The notes: generated by a model from the letters alone, not told the origin. A stretch of DNA of 64,000 nucleotides from Endozoicomonas sp. SCSIO W0465 (GCF_023716865.1 NZ_CP092417.1:4690001-4754000), one strand, 5' to 3'; positions 51,907 to 62,291 are shown, counted from the stretch's first letter. Made by a program: numbers and translations.

Positions 51907-54900
51907 GTGTCCGGCTTTTCCGATAAGCAACTGCGCCAGTCCATTAATCAATGCATGATACGTGACCGTTACCGCTTACGGGGGCAACTGTGTCGGCTTA
52001 AACGGGATGATAAGGCAGGTCTGGACCGAGTCCAGAAAAAAATAGCGTCATCACTGTCGCTGGTAGAGCAGAGACAAGCCTCTGTTCCGGAGATCCGTTA
52101 TCAGCAGGCGCTACCGGTTATTGACCGGAAAGCGGATATCGCCAACGCTATCCGTGATCATCAGGTGGTGGTGATCGCCGGTGAAACCGGATCAGGTAAG
52201 ACAACCCAGTTGCCTAAAATCTGTCTTGAAGCGGGTCGCGGCATTTTTGGCATGATTGCTCATACTCAGCCTCGCCGACTGGCAGCCCGTGCCGTGGCCA
52301 ATCGCATTGCTGAAGAGCTAGGGGGAGCGCTTGGGGAGCAGGTTGGTTATCAGGTACGTTTCACCGATCACTCCACAGAAAACACGCTGATCAAGTTGAT
52401 GACGGACGGTATTCTGCTGGCTGAGATTCAGAATGACCGTTTTCTCAATCGTTATGACACCCTGATCATTGATGAAGCCCATGAGCGCAGCCTGAATATT
52501 GATTTTCTGCTGGGCTATATAAAGCTGATTCTGCCTAAACGACCAGATCTAAAGGTGATCATCACTTCTGCCACCATTGATGTCGAACGGTTTTCCAGGC
52601 ACTTTGATCATGCGCCCGTGATCGAAGTCTCTGGCAGAACCTATCCGGTAGAGACTGTCTATCGTCCCCTTGAGGATCTTGAGCTGGAAGGGCGTGATGC
52701 GGATCAGCGATTACAGCAGGGGATTCTTGCGTCACTGGAAGAGATTGACGGCCTTGAGCGGGCAGGCAAGGGTAAACGACTGGGTGATGTACTGGTTTTT
52801 CTCAGTGGCGAACGGGATATTCGGGAAACCCACCAGTTCCTTCGGGATGCAAAACTGCCGCATACTGATATTCTGCCGCTGTATGCCCGTCTTTCTGCCG
52901 CAGAGCAAAACCGCATTTTTCAGGAACATTCCGGTCGTCGTGTGATTCTGTCGACCAATGTCGCAGAAACCTCGTTAACTGTTCCGGGTATTCGCTATGT
53001 GATTGATCCGGGTACTGCGCGTATCAGCCGATACAGTGTCCGGTCAAAAGTCCAGCGGCTGCCGGTCGAAGCCGTGTCGCAGGCATCGGCCAATCAGCGT
53101 AAAGGTCGCTGTGGTCGTGTTGCAGAAGGTATCTGTATTCGCCTCTACTCTGAGGAGGATTTTCTTTCCCGGCCAGAGTTTACCGACCCGGAGATTCTCA
53201 GAACCAACCTTGCTGCGGTTATCTTGCAGATGTTGCGCATGGGGCTGGGCGACATTGCCGCGTTTCCGTTTGTCGATCCACCAGATAGCAAGGCCATTAA
53301 TGATGGCTTTAAATTGCTTCAGGAGCTGGTGGCAGTGGGCAAGGACCGGCGCATTACCCCGGTTGGTCGTCAACTGGGGCAGCTGCCTGTCGATCCACGC
53401 CTTGGGCGCATGCTGATTGAAGCACATAACAATCATGCCCTGCATGAAGTATTGATTATTGTCAGTGCCCTGGCGGTGCAGGACCCGAGGGAGCGCCCGC
53501 AGGATAAACAACAGGCTGCAGATCAGAGGCATCGGGAGTTTTATCACGATGACTCGGACTTCATGACCTATGTGAATCTATGGGAAGCCTATGAAGAGCA
53601 GCGGCAGGCACTGTCACAGAATCAGCTGCGGAAATACTGCAATAAGCAGTTCCTGTCTTTTATGCGTATGCGGGAGTGGCGTGACCTCCACCGACAGCTG
53701 ACACTGGCCTGTAAAGACCTGCAATTCCGGTTGAATGACAGCCCTGCCAGCTATGGCGATGTTCATAAGTCACTGCTATCCGGCCTTTTGTCGCAGCTGG
53801 GCAGCAAAGATGATGAAGCGGATTATATGGGTGCCAGGAACCGGCGCTTTTATCTGTTTCCGGCTTCGACACTGTATAAGCGAAAACCAAAATGGGTCAT
53901 GGCTGCAGAGCTGGTGGAAACCTCCAGGCTGTTTGCCCGAACCAATGGCCGGTTGGAGCCTCAATGGATTGAGCCGCTGGCCACTCACCTGGTTAAGCGG
54001 AATTATTTTGAGCCGCATTGGGAGAAAAAGCGTGCCCAGGTGGTAGCGTTTGAGCAGGTTACTCTGTATGGATTGATTGTAGTCGGTCGTCGTCGGATCA
54101 ATTATGGCCTGATAGATCCGGTCGTTGCCCGGGAGATCTTTATCCGCGAAGCCCTGGTGGAAGGGCACTTTGATTCCAAAGGCGCGTTTCAGAAGCATAA
54201 TCTGGCATTGATTGAAGAGGTGGATGAACTGGAGGCAAAGTCCCGCCGCCGGGATATTCTTGTGGACAGTGAAACGCTCTATCACTTTTATGATGCGTTG
54301 ATTCCTGCGGATATCTGCAATGGCGCTGGCTTTGAGAAGTGGCGTAAGGTGGCCGAGCGACAGCAGCCTGATTTGCTCCACCTCAGCAAAGATTATCTGA
54401 TGCAGCACGATGCAGAACACGTAACGGTCAACCGATACCCGGATCGCTTTCGCTGGGACGGTTTGGAGCTACCCCTCAGTTATCACTTTAATCCGGGTGA
54501 GCCTGATGATGGTGTAACCCTGACCGTGCCTGTCGAGGCATTAAGGTTGCTGCCCAGGCATCGTCTTGAATGGCTGGTGCCCGGTATGCTGTTCGACAAG
54601 TGCGTAGCACTGGTTCGATCCATGCCGAAACCGGTGCGCAAGAACTTTGTCCCCGTACCTGATTTTGTCAACGGCGCCCTGGATTCCCTTTCCGCCTGTG
54701 ATGAGCCGCTGACAGAGATGCTTGGACGTCAGCTTACCCGTATGTCGGGTGTGCGTATCCTCGAAGAGCATTGGAATACAGAAAGCCTGGATGCGCATTT
54801 GCTGATGAATATCCGGGTGGTGAATGAGGATGGTGAGGTGATTGGGCAGGGACGTGACGTGAATCAGCTCAGGCAACAATTCTCTGAACATGTTCAGGAT

Positions 54901-55803
54901 ACGATTCGCAAGCTGGCAAAAAGCCATCTGGAACAGGAAGGTTTGCTGGACTGGACCTGTGGAGAGCTGCCTCATGAGATAACCCGCAAAGCCGGAGGAC
55001 TGATATTAAAGTCCTACCCGGCGCTGGTTGATCAGCGCGATTCAGTGGCCGTTCAACTGTTTGAAAGTCCGGCGATGGCTGACGTTGAAAACCGCAAAGG
55101 GTTGACCCGACTGCTCAGGATCAGGTTATCCACCCAGCTTAAGTTTGCTTTGAGCAAAATGGTCAGATTGAAAGAAACCAAATTATTGGCTACCAATCTG
55201 GTGAACCAGAGTCAACTGGAGGATGATTTGCAGGGTTTGATTATTAGCGGCGTCTATCTGAATGATCATAACGAGTTGCCCGGAAACCGGGAGTCATTCC
55301 TCATGCTGCTAGAGAAGTATAAAGGAGACATTGTGCCTTTTGCGGAGAAGATTGACCCCATTCTTAATGAGATCTTTCGTATTGCTCAGGGGGTTAGCCG
55401 ACAGCTGAAAGGTAAGATCAGTTTTGATCGGGCACTGGCGCTGGCTGATATCAAACAGCATGTGCAAAGACTGTTACAGCCCGGATTTATGACTTCAGCG
55501 GGTATGGAGTGGTTAAGCCATTATCCCCGATACTTCAGGGCAATTGAGGTCAGGCTGGAGAAATTGCCGACCCAGGTAAACCGTGATCGTGCCTGGACGG
55601 AGGAGTTGACCTTGCTGCAGCAGAAATATGAAAAGCGTCGGGAGACTCATCGTCAACACAAGGTAGTTGATCCCAATCTTCAGCAGTTCTATTGGATGGT
55701 TGAAGAGTATCGGGTTTCATTGTTTGCCCAGCAATTGGGAACTCGTTTTCCGGTATCGGATAAACGTCTGCGCAAGTTGTGGGAAGCAGTGGAAGACATT
55801 TAA
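51907..55803 (+). CDS. hrpA: ATP-dependent RNA helicase HrpA
   Basis: A 1298-residue DEAH helicase of normal HrpA length. The GTG at 51907 is preceded by CGGGAG. VVVIAGETGSGKTTQLPK is motif I (about 90-107), LIIDEAHERSLN motif II (about 187), ITSATID motif III, and QRKGRCGRVAEGICIRLYSEEDF motif VI (about 397-420). The C-terminal HA2/OB region and the DUF3418 extension (YPALVDQRDSVAVQLFESP...) follow. HrpA acts on mRNA and on stalled ribosomes. It is separated from fadD by repeats. Confidence 0.95.
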   Translation: MSGFSDKQLRQSINQCMIRDRYRLRGQLCRLKRDDKAGLDRVQKKIASSLSLVEQRQASVPEIRYQQALPVIDRKADIANAIRDHQVVVIAGETGSGKTTQLPKICLEAGRGIFGMIAHTQPRRLAARAVANRIAEELGGALGEQVGYQVRFTDHSTENTLIKLMTDGILLAEIQNDRFLNRYDTLIIDEAHERSLNIDFLLGYIKLILPKRPDLKVIITSATIDVERFSRHFDHAPVIEVSGRTYPVETVYRPLEDLELEGRDADQRLQQGILASLEEIDGLERAGKGKRLGDVLVFLSGERDIRETHQFLRDAKLPHTDILPLYARLSAAEQNRIFQEHSGRRVILSTNVAETSLTVPGIRYVIDPGTARISRYSVRSKVQRLPVEAVSQASANQRKGRCGRVAEGICIRLYSEEDFLSRPEFTDPEILRTNLAAVILQMLRMGLGDIAAFPFVDPPDSKAINDGFKLLQELVAVGKDRRITPVGRQLGQLPVDPRLGRMLIEAHNNHALHEVLIIVSALAVQDPRERPQDKQQAADQRHREFYHDDSDFMTYVNLWEAYEEQRQALSQNQLRKYCNKQFLSFMRMREWRDLHRQLTLACKDLQFRLNDSPASYGDVHKSLLSGLLSQLGSKDDEADYMGARNRRFYLFPASTLYKRKPKWVMAAELVETSRLFARTNGRLEPQWIEPLATHLVKRNYFEPHWEKKRAQVVAFEQVTLYGLIVVGRRRINYGLIDPVVAREIFIREALVEGHFDSKGAFQKHNLALIEEVDELEAKSRRRDILVDSETLYHFYDALIPADICNGAGFEKWRKVAERQQPDLLHLSKDYLMQHDAEHVTVNRYPDRFRWDGLELPLSYHFNPGEPDDGVTLTVPVEALRLLPRHRLEWLVPGMLFDKCVALVRSMPKPVRKNFVPVPDFVNGALDSLSACDEPLTEMLGRQLTRMSGVRILEEHWNTESLDAHLLMNIRVVNEDGEVIGQGRDVNQLRQQFSEHVQDTIRKLAKSHLEQEGLLDWTCGELPHEITRKAGGLILKSYPALVDQRDSVAVQLFESPAMADVENRKGLTRLLRIRLSTQLKFALSKMVRLKETKLLATNLVNQSQLEDDLQGLIISGVYLNDHNELPGNRESFLMLLEKYKGDIVPFAEKIDPILNEIFRIAQGVSRQLKGKISFDRALALADIKQHVQRLLQPGFMTSAGMEWLSHYPRYFRAIEVRLEKLPTQVNRDRAWTEELTLLQQKYEKRRETHRQHKVVDPNLQQFYWMVEEYRVSLFAQQLGTRFPVSDKRLRKLWEAVEDI

Positions 55804-56278
55804 ATCATCAGTGCTTTCCCTTCATAACCCGGTTGTTCTGAAGGGAGGCTGGGTTGAAATAACAGGTTAATTTAACGTTAACCTGTCTGAAAAGGTGAGA
55901 GTTCTTCTTCCGCTATACAGTAATGGATGTCGGAGTGGCTGGTATATCGGGGTTTCAGCGTGGTTGGGAAGGCACCTCAACCTTTGGCATGTTGGAAATC
56001 GCCTGTCAAGCATGCTTGCCAGGCAGTGTGGACCCTGTTTCGGAAATATTTGCCACCTTAACAGGGTATCCGTCAATTGTGTCAGATAGCCAATTAAGTT
56101 GGGAAACGAATAGGTGTATAACTATTTGATAAATAAGAATTTAAAACATATGTTTTATTTTCAAATGACCAAATAAGTTGGGAAACAAATGGGGGCAGGA
56201 TTTTAATTATTGTCTAATTTGTTGGGAAACAAAAAATTTTCTATTTAATACAGTGGGTTATGGAGTTATTTTCTGCAA
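55804..56278. other. Gene-free stretch with three GTTGGGAAAC repeats
   Basis: No convincing gene is seen between hrpA and the IS cluster. The second half is AT-rich and holds GTTGGGAAAC at 56098-56107, 56177-56186 and 56221-56230, each after a T/A-rich lead such as AATTAA or AAATAA. The first part has a short open frame (55923-56129) without support. Confidence 0.6.
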
Positions 56279-56345
56279 GGCTCTTTTCGGGTTGCAGACT
56301 GCTCGGCTATGAAAACCGGCTACAGATCTTGGTATATAAAGCACG
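56279..56345. mobile_element. Truncated IS1595-type MITE end
   Basis: GGCTCTTTTCGGGTTGCAGA at 56279 is nearly the same as the left end of the MITE at 56673, and similarity runs to about 56345, after which ISAs1 sequence begins. The other half is missing, so it was probably cut by the ISAs1 insertion or a deletion. Confidence 0.65.
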
Positions 56346-56357
56346 GCAAAAACATGA

Positions 56358-57544
56358 TCATATATTGATCAGCCCAAGCACGTTCATCATATACTCTTCG
56401 TCCCAACCACATTTGTGACGTTTGTTTTTGATGCCTGCTTTTTCGGATGTATCCAGCTTTAGAAGATTGAGTGTTATCTGTCGTGCAACTGCAAGATTTT
56501 CTGCTGCATAACCTTCTCGTGATCTGCAACGATCTTCATCAAAAGCAACGTCTAGAACCCAATGTAGCTGGTTTTCAATCAACCAGTGTTTCCTTGTCGC
56601 CTCAAGTACCTCTCCTGCTGACAACTTGCGGCTCGATATAAAGTAACGGATTAATGTGCTCCCTTTGCCTTTGGCTCTTTTCGGGTTACAGACTGCTCTG
56701 CAATGAAAATTGGCCAAAGGCCTTGATATACAATGCCTTCAGGAAACTGCTGGCTAAATATTGCCAAGCCCTGCCACAGGAGGATTCCAGCCTGATTTAT
56801 GAAATCAGCAGTCTGCAATACGAAAAGAGCCTTGCCTTTTTTCTGGCTGTCTAACTGGACGGCTGCTATCGTTTTGGCCTGCCAGCCTGACGCGTTGGAA
56901 CCTTCCGCGATATCGTTGATTACCCAGCATCTACGATGTTCACGACGACCATGAGATTTACCTTCCTGCTCAGCAAACTCAGGGCATGGACCATCTTCCG
57001 GATTTTCTTGCCACAGCTGTTCAAAAGCGCGAGTAAGTTCATCATAAAGTTTTTTCTGGTTACCCTTCACAGCAAGCAGATAGTCCGCTTCTTTTTTCAG
57101 GATGGCTGTGGCGATTTTCTTCTGGCAGCCCATTGCATCGATGGTGACCAGGCTACCTGCCAACTCAAGCAGTTTGAGCAGTTCAGGAATAGCAGTAATT
57201 TCATTAGACTTGGCATCTACCTTATATTGACCAAGGGACAGCCCGGCCTCGGTGCACCAGGCATTAACCATGTGAATGGCATCTTTACCTTTGTTCCAGG
57301 CAGAACCTTTGATGGTTTTTCCATCGATTGCCACGATTCTGCTATCAGAAAGTTGCAAACCTGAAAGCACATCCCGGATCCATTGGATAAAGATCTGGCG
57401 AAACTCATCAGGATCGATCGCGGCAAAGACTCGATTAAATGTGATAGCGACAGGAATTCCACCGGGCAAAGTCAGATGCTGTCGGAACCAGCGTTCTTTG
57501 GTTTTGGCAAACAGTCTTATGGCGTTGCGTATTCTGGCGAACAT
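56358..57544 (-). pseudogene. ISAs1-family transposase, truncated at the 5' end and split by a MITE
   Basis: The larger part has RIVAIDGKTIKGS (first Asp), LVTIDAMGCQKKIA (second Asp) and AVKGNQKKLYDEL. The C-terminal part has RYFISSRKLSAGE, HWLIENQLHWVLDVAFDEDRCRSREGY (catalytic Glu). Removing the MITE and one 8-bp copy joins QLDSQKKGKGSTLIRYFISS in frame. The frame starts inside the usual N-terminal domain, about 50 residues short, right at the IS21 end, so IS21 removed the 5' part. Confidence 0.88.
56673..56831. mobile_element. 159-bp MITE with IS1595-type ends, inside the ISAs1 transposase
   Basis: Ends GGCTCTTTTCGGGTTACAGA (56673) and the inverse of TGCAATACGAAAAGAGCC (to 56831) match over 25 bp with three differences. 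TTGCCTTT at 56665-56672 and 56832-56839 is a perfect 8-bp target duplication. It is non-coding and almost the same length as the MITE at 28191. Confidence 0.9.
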
Positions 57545-57612
57545 GAACGCTCATTCTGGTGTATCGTGAACACCTTCACTCCCTTAAGCATCGCCTCCTT
57601 TAATTTCTAGCT

Positions 57613-58377
57613 TTAGTGTTCACGGTCCGCCAGTTTTGCTTTCGTTTTTCTCATGGATTCTCCCTTGAGTTCTATCCGGTGGGCGTTGTGGGTCAACCGA
57701 TCCAGAATCGCATCGGCCAGGGTGGCATCGCCTATGCTGCTGTGCCATTTCGACACCGGCAGCTGGCTGGTGACGATGGTTGAACTCTGGTTGTGCCGGT
57801 CATCCATGATTTCCAGCAGGTCGTTGCGCTGGCTCTGACTCAGGGGCTCAAGGCCCCAGTCATCAAGTATCAGCAGGTCAACCCTGGCCAGTTGCCTGAG
57901 CTGTTTCGTATAACTGCCATCGCCGTGTGCTAAGGTCATGGCTTCCAGCAACCGGGAGGTGCGGAAGTAGCGAACGCTGTAACCACGCAGACAGGCACCG
58001 TGCCCGAAGGCACAGCTCAACCAGCTTTTACCCGTACCACAGGGGCCGGTCAGCAGCAGGTTCTGTTTGCGGCGCAGCCAGTCACAGGTGACCAGTGTCG
58101 CTATTTTCGATTTGCTGATGCCCCGTGGCTGCTCGTAGTCAATGTCTTCCAGGGTGGCCGCTAACTTAAAGCGTGCAGCCCTGAGCAACCTTGCCAACCG
58201 CTTGTTGTTGCGGTCGGCATCTTCCTGGTCAACCAGCAGGGCAAGTCGTTCTTCGAAGCTGAGCCCCTCATAGGTGCCTGGCTGCTCCTGCTGAAGCTGC
58301 AGGGCATCGGCCATACCGCTGAGTCTGAGGGCACGTAAACGGGTCATGGTTTGATTGATCATGCCCTTAACCCTCAT
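57613..58377 (-). CDS. istB: IS21 helper ATPase IstB
   Basis: A 254-residue DnaC-like AAA+ protein. LLLTGPCGTGKSWLSCAFGHGAC is Walker A (about 105-127), VDLLILDDWGLEPL Walker B (about 168-181), and DRHNQSSTIVTSQLPVSKWHSSIGDATLADAILDRLTHNAHRIEL the sensor region. It helps IstA choose targets. Its start overlaps the istA stop by four bases (ATGA), the usual coupling. Confidence 0.94.
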   Translation of the reverse strand: MRVKGMINQTMTRLRALRLSGMADALQLQQEQPGTYEGLSFEERLALLVDQEDADRNNKRLARLLRAARFKLAATLEDIDYEQPRGISKSKIATLVTCDWLRRKQNLLLTGPCGTGKSWLSCAFGHGACLRGYSVRYFRTSRLLEAMTLAHGDGSYTKQLRQLARVDLLILDDWGLEPLSQSQRNDLLEIMDDRHNQSSTIVTSQLPVSKWHSSIGDATLADAILDRLTHNAHRIELKGESMRKTKAKLADREH

Positions 58378-59927
58378 TGAAAGAAGTCAGCGCCACGAAT
58401 GTTCTCGTGGCTGACGGTGACACGGGTTTCCTGTTCTTTCGCCGGTGTTAACGGAACCTTGTCCAGTCCGGACTGCAGGATTGAACGCACATTGGCAACC
58501 CGTCGTCCGCCACAGGCAATGGCCCGATGGCAGGCAGCATTCAGACGCTGGGTACCGTATTCCCGCTCCATGTTCAGAAGCCCGAGACAGGCCCGGTAAG
58601 CCTGTTCCGGGTGTTGCTTGCTATCCAACAGTTGCTGGGTAAATCCGAGCACATCAGGCCCGATTTTCTGTGCCCAGTTCTTAAGCCGACCGGGTGTCCA
58701 CTGTTGCTGTTTCTGGTGACGGGTTGGCATGTGTTCAGGCCGGGTGGTAAAGCCACCGCTGTTATACTGCCGTACGTGGCTGGTGACCGGTTTGCCTTTG
58801 TAGAGTATCTGGACCGTGTGGTGACTGGCCCTGATTTCCACCTCTTCTTTTACCAGCTGGTTTGGTACGGAGTAGAAGTGGTCGCTGAACCGGATATGGT
58901 AATCAATGCTGACCCTGGCCACCTTGAACTCCAGGTGCTCAAAGGCCTGTCTGGGTAATGACATCAGGGCCGGTCTGTCCAGCTCATCAAACAGACTGCG
59001 CCGACAGCCTTTTTGCTGCCGGAATGGGCGGTTATTCAAGTCTTCCAGCAACCGTCCTATTTCCCAGTTCAGCTCTGACAGGGAGAAGAACCTGTGGTGA
59101 CGCAGGCGCATCAGGATCCAGCGCTCCACCAGTTGGACGCCGACTTCTACCTTGGCCTTATCCTTGGGTTTATAAGGCCTTGCCGGCATAATCGAGCAAC
59201 CAAAGTGTTCAGCCATGTGCAGGTAGCTTTGGTTGATGTCCGGGTCGTATCGGCAGGCTTTGGTCACAGCACTGCGCAGGTTATCCGGCACCAGCATTTC
59301 AGGGACGCCGCCAAAGAACTTGAAGGCACGCACCTGGGAGCTGATAAAGTCGGCAGAGCCCTGGGTCCAGGAAGCCTCGGCAAAGGTGTAATTGGAGGCA
59401 CCCAGGACGGCAACGAAGATCTGTGCGGGCGCGGTTTCTCCGGTTGTCTTGTTCACCACAGGCACGGTCAGGCCAGCGTAATCAACAAACAGCTTCTCAC
59501 CGGCCCGGTGATGCTGGCGCATGGAACGCTTTTGTTTGTTATTCCACTGCCGGTAACGGTGACAGAACTGAGAGTAACTGTAGGCATTGTGTGGGTAGGC
59601 CTCACAGTACTCCTCCCAAACCAGCTGCTTGGTCATCCCCTTAGACTTCAGCTCCTTATGAACCTCTTGCCAGTCGGGGTCGACCATATTCTGCTCAGGG
59701 CTGGCAACCGGTGCTGGAGCCAGTTTGTTGATCAGAGCCGTGTCGTCCATGCTCTCAGGCAGTGGCCAGGACAAGCCGACAGCCTCAAACCGGTTAAGGT
59801 ATTTGTTAACCGCCCCGACACTGACGCGAGTGCTTCTGGATATTTGCCGGGTGCTGAGCTGGCACTCAAACCGGAGTCGAAAGATCTCCCGTAATTTACG
59901 CATTGATAACCCCTTTTTCTTTTTCAT
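58374..59927 (-). CDS. istA: IS21 transposase IstA
   Basis: A 517-residue transposase. The N-terminal HTH region (LREIFRLRFECQLSTRQISRSTRVSVGAVNKYLNRFEAVGL) is followed by the rve-type core. EKLFVDYAGLTVPVV has the first Asp, MLVPDNLRSAVTKACRYDPDINQSYLHMAEHFG the second with NLRSAV, and KPKDKAKVEVGVQLVERWIL the Glu. The C-terminal Mu-type beta barrel (FSDHFYSVPNQLVKEEVEIRAS) is present. The frame is intact, so the element can still be active. Confidence 0.94.
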   Translation of the reverse strand: MKKKKGLSMRKLREIFRLRFECQLSTRQISRSTRVSVGAVNKYLNRFEAVGLSWPLPESMDDTALINKLAPAPVASPEQNMVDPDWQEVHKELKSKGMTKQLVWEEYCEAYPHNAYSYSQFCHRYRQWNNKQKRSMRQHHRAGEKLFVDYAGLTVPVVNKTTGETAPAQIFVAVLGASNYTFAEASWTQGSADFISSQVRAFKFFGGVPEMLVPDNLRSAVTKACRYDPDINQSYLHMAEHFGCSIMPARPYKPKDKAKVEVGVQLVERWILMRLRHHRFFSLSELNWEIGRLLEDLNNRPFRQQKGCRRSLFDELDRPALMSLPRQAFEHLEFKVARVSIDYHIRFSDHFYSVPNQLVKEEVEIRASHHTVQILYKGKPVTSHVRQYNSGGFTTRPEHMPTRHQKQQQWTPGRLKNWAQKIGPDVLGFTQQLLDSKQHPEQAYRACLGLLNMEREYGTQRLNAACHRAIACGGRRVANVRSILQSGLDKVPLTPAKEQETRVTVSHENIRGADFFQ

Positions 59928-60021
59928 GCCGCTGAATCCTTTTTTTCATGGATTAGTGCAAGCGGCACAATGTGAGTAAAATCAATGCCTAAGAGAGGTT
60001 TTTCGTATGGTTTTACAATTC

Positions 60022-60175
60022 ATTCTGGCACTGTGAACACCGATTCTGGAGGGTGTGAACAGTGATTCTGGAAAATTCCAAAAAGTGTTCACGGTAAAAC
60101 CAGAATGGGTGTTCACGCTCGGCCAGAATGAGTGTTCACGGTTGGCCAGAATCGGTGTTCACGATGGGCCAGAAT
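60022..60175. repeat. IS21 terminal binding-site repeats
   Basis: Four direct GTGTTCACG-n-CCAGAAT units run to the right end of the IS, preceded by inverted ATTCTGG...GTGAACA units. Multiple IstA binding sites at the end are typical of IS21. Confidence 0.85.
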
Positions 60176-60640
60176 ATGCCTTCAGGTCTTCAGTCGATGT
60201 AAAACTGTTTCGTTTCAGAAAGCGCCTTACCAGAATCGAAAACCAGATCTCTATCTGGTTCAGCCATGATGCGTGCTTCGGGGTATAGTGGAACACAATC
60301 TTGTGTGACACATCACTCAGGTAAGCAGCCCGTGTTTTCATGCTCTTGAGAATGCCGGATTTGCCTTTCACTCCCAGCTCTTTTTCCGCTGTACCTTCAA
60401 TCCTGGCGACAGCCTTGACCGCAGCCTCTGACATATGGGTATTCAGACGATCCATGACAAAATGCCAACCTGCTGCAGCAGGATCACTCATCAGCATGCT
60501 ATCAAGCCAGTCTGCAAAATCCTGTTCCGTCCGCGTATCTCTTACCAGAGGAATAATCTTGCCTGTTACCACATCCATTCCTGCCCTTAATTCCCGCTTA
60601 AGAATGGATAGCTGATCAGATACTCTGTACCAGAAGCAAA
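60176..60640 (-). pseudogene. IS630-family transposase fragment
   Basis: Only the central part remains: LRAGMDVVTGKIIPLVRDTRTEQDFADWL, FVMDRLNTHMSEAAV (second catalytic Asp) and HYTPKHASWLNQIEIWFSILVRRFLKR (catalytic Glu). The frame is cut at ...STEDLKA by the IS21 end, and the start with the first Asp is missing. Confidence 0.8.
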
Positions 60641-60796
60641 TTTGTACAGTTTTCATACAGGGTCGATAAAATGCTATCCAAATCAGCTCGTATTCATGGT
60701 GCAACCTGTGTGTTTTGCGTTCAATTATCACCCTTTAGGTAAAGCAGGGCTCCACAGCACTCTGTGTTATTCGTCAAGTCGGCAATCTTGGACTGA

Positions 60797-62120
60797 TCAG
60801 CTGCAAATCGGCGGAGGCTTCATGTCCAGCCTGTTGCTGATCTCCAACAGCCATCCAAGATCTGCAGCCGTTTTGACGAACCACAATGTCCACTTTTTAC
60901 CGCTATAGGTTAACCGGCCCACTGACCGGATCACTTTCCTGATCAGCGGGCGAATACCATGTCTTCTCTCTTTCTCTGGCAAAGCCTTGTACTGCAAAGC
61001 TCTCAGTAAAATCTGTGCCATTTGACCACAGGCGTAAAAAGCCTGATTGGCGTGAAATGAGCGACAGGGTGGATGGTGCAAATCCAGATCAATCAGTGGA
61101 CCTTTCTGGGCATTCTCCTGCCCCTGCTTCTCCCGGTGGCGACGCACCAGTTCTGCCAACGGCAGATCAGAGCGGCTGACCAGTATCACTGAGTAGCGGG
61201 GCACTGCCAGCCACTGTTTTCCGTCATGCCAGCGGCGGGTCACGACATACGTCTGCTGACGGTTCCACCCGGCAGGCTGGTGATAAGACAGGATCGCCTC
61301 TTCTGTGTTGTCACTGCGGATAGGCGTCCAGGCACTTTTGGGTAAACCCTCAATACAATCGAGTACTGGACGGCAGTAGTTGTCATTGGTGACGCTGATA
61401 GAGAAGTCCCACGGACGGGCTTCAAACCATTCACACAATCTGTTTTCTGTAGTAGGCATTGTCCATTCTGGCCCAAACGGGGATGTCGTCACTCACCAAA
61501 GGCACGACATCATTCTCAAGCTGCTCTTGCCAGCCATAACAAACGTCAGAAGCCCCCGGGTTGAGGCGGGCACTGGCCCACAGGTGCCCGATAAAAATAC
61601 TGTGGAGCCAGTACTGCCGACTGCCGCTGTAGCCGACTTTAGCTTCCTGAAACAGATGGCCATCCACCTCAATCTCCGTTCCATCAAGAAAGATCGGAAG
61701 GTAACTTTTCTCCTTAACGACGTGTTCAATAACATCGGGGGCTACCTGTCGGCAGAGATCACGAATAACGCCGTACAACGCCTTCACAGAATCGGCCTTG
61801 AACCGGGAAAGATACTCTCCCATTCGCCTTGAGCCTCTGACATCTTCGAGACCAAGCAGACTGACGGTTGGCCTGTCTTTTTGCAGAATATCCATATCAG
61901 AAAGGTGTCCGTTACCCGCACAGAAGTTGTAAATCAGTCCCAGCATGCTGTCTTTATCATCACAACCTCGGTTACGTTTTTTGAGCTGGATATGGGTTGA
62001 TAACTGCTCAGGCAATTTGAAACGACGGGCAAGGCGGGCGATAAAAAGAGCCCCAGCCATACCGGTTAGTTTAGCGTCAGTGAATTCGATCTCGATTTTT
62101 TCAGGCTTGGGAATTATCAT
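60797..62120 (-). pseudogene. IS1380-family transposase, frameshifted
   Basis: The N-terminal frame (from ATG 62120, MIIPKPEKIEIEF) has LPIFLDGTEIEVDGHLFQEAKVGYSGSRQYWLHSIFIG and VPVWARMDNAYYRK-like sequence around the second Asp. The other frame continues with NRLCEWFEARPWDFSISVTNDN and SFHANQAFYACGQMAQILLRAL (Glu region). One base is missing in a T run (four T at 61443-61446; five would read YYRKNRLCEWFE). Confidence 0.85.
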
Positions 62121-62291
62121 CGTACTGCGTCCCTGTGTTGCACCTCGCAGGTGCTTCGTTATTTGCACAGGTATTTTACCTGAATAGCACAGAGGGCGCT
62201 CCTTCCAGCCGACACAGCCTTTCATTTTCAAATCATTAAGCGGGACTTAAGGTGGCTAGTAAAAAACCGGGAGATTGAGATAAGAAATGTT

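Larger units (their letters stand above)
57553..60175 (-). mobile_element. IS21-family element
   Basis: The left end ATTCTGGTGTATCGTGAACA (57553) is the inverse of the right end TGTTCACGATGGGCCAGAAT (60156-60175), with a few differences. It carries istB and istA. No target duplication is seen: the left neighbour is a 5'-cut ISAs1 and the right one a cut IS630. Confidence 0.88.

Noticed and set aside
55923..56129. 68-codon open frame after hrpA
   Set aside because: No ribosome site and no recognisable protein pattern.
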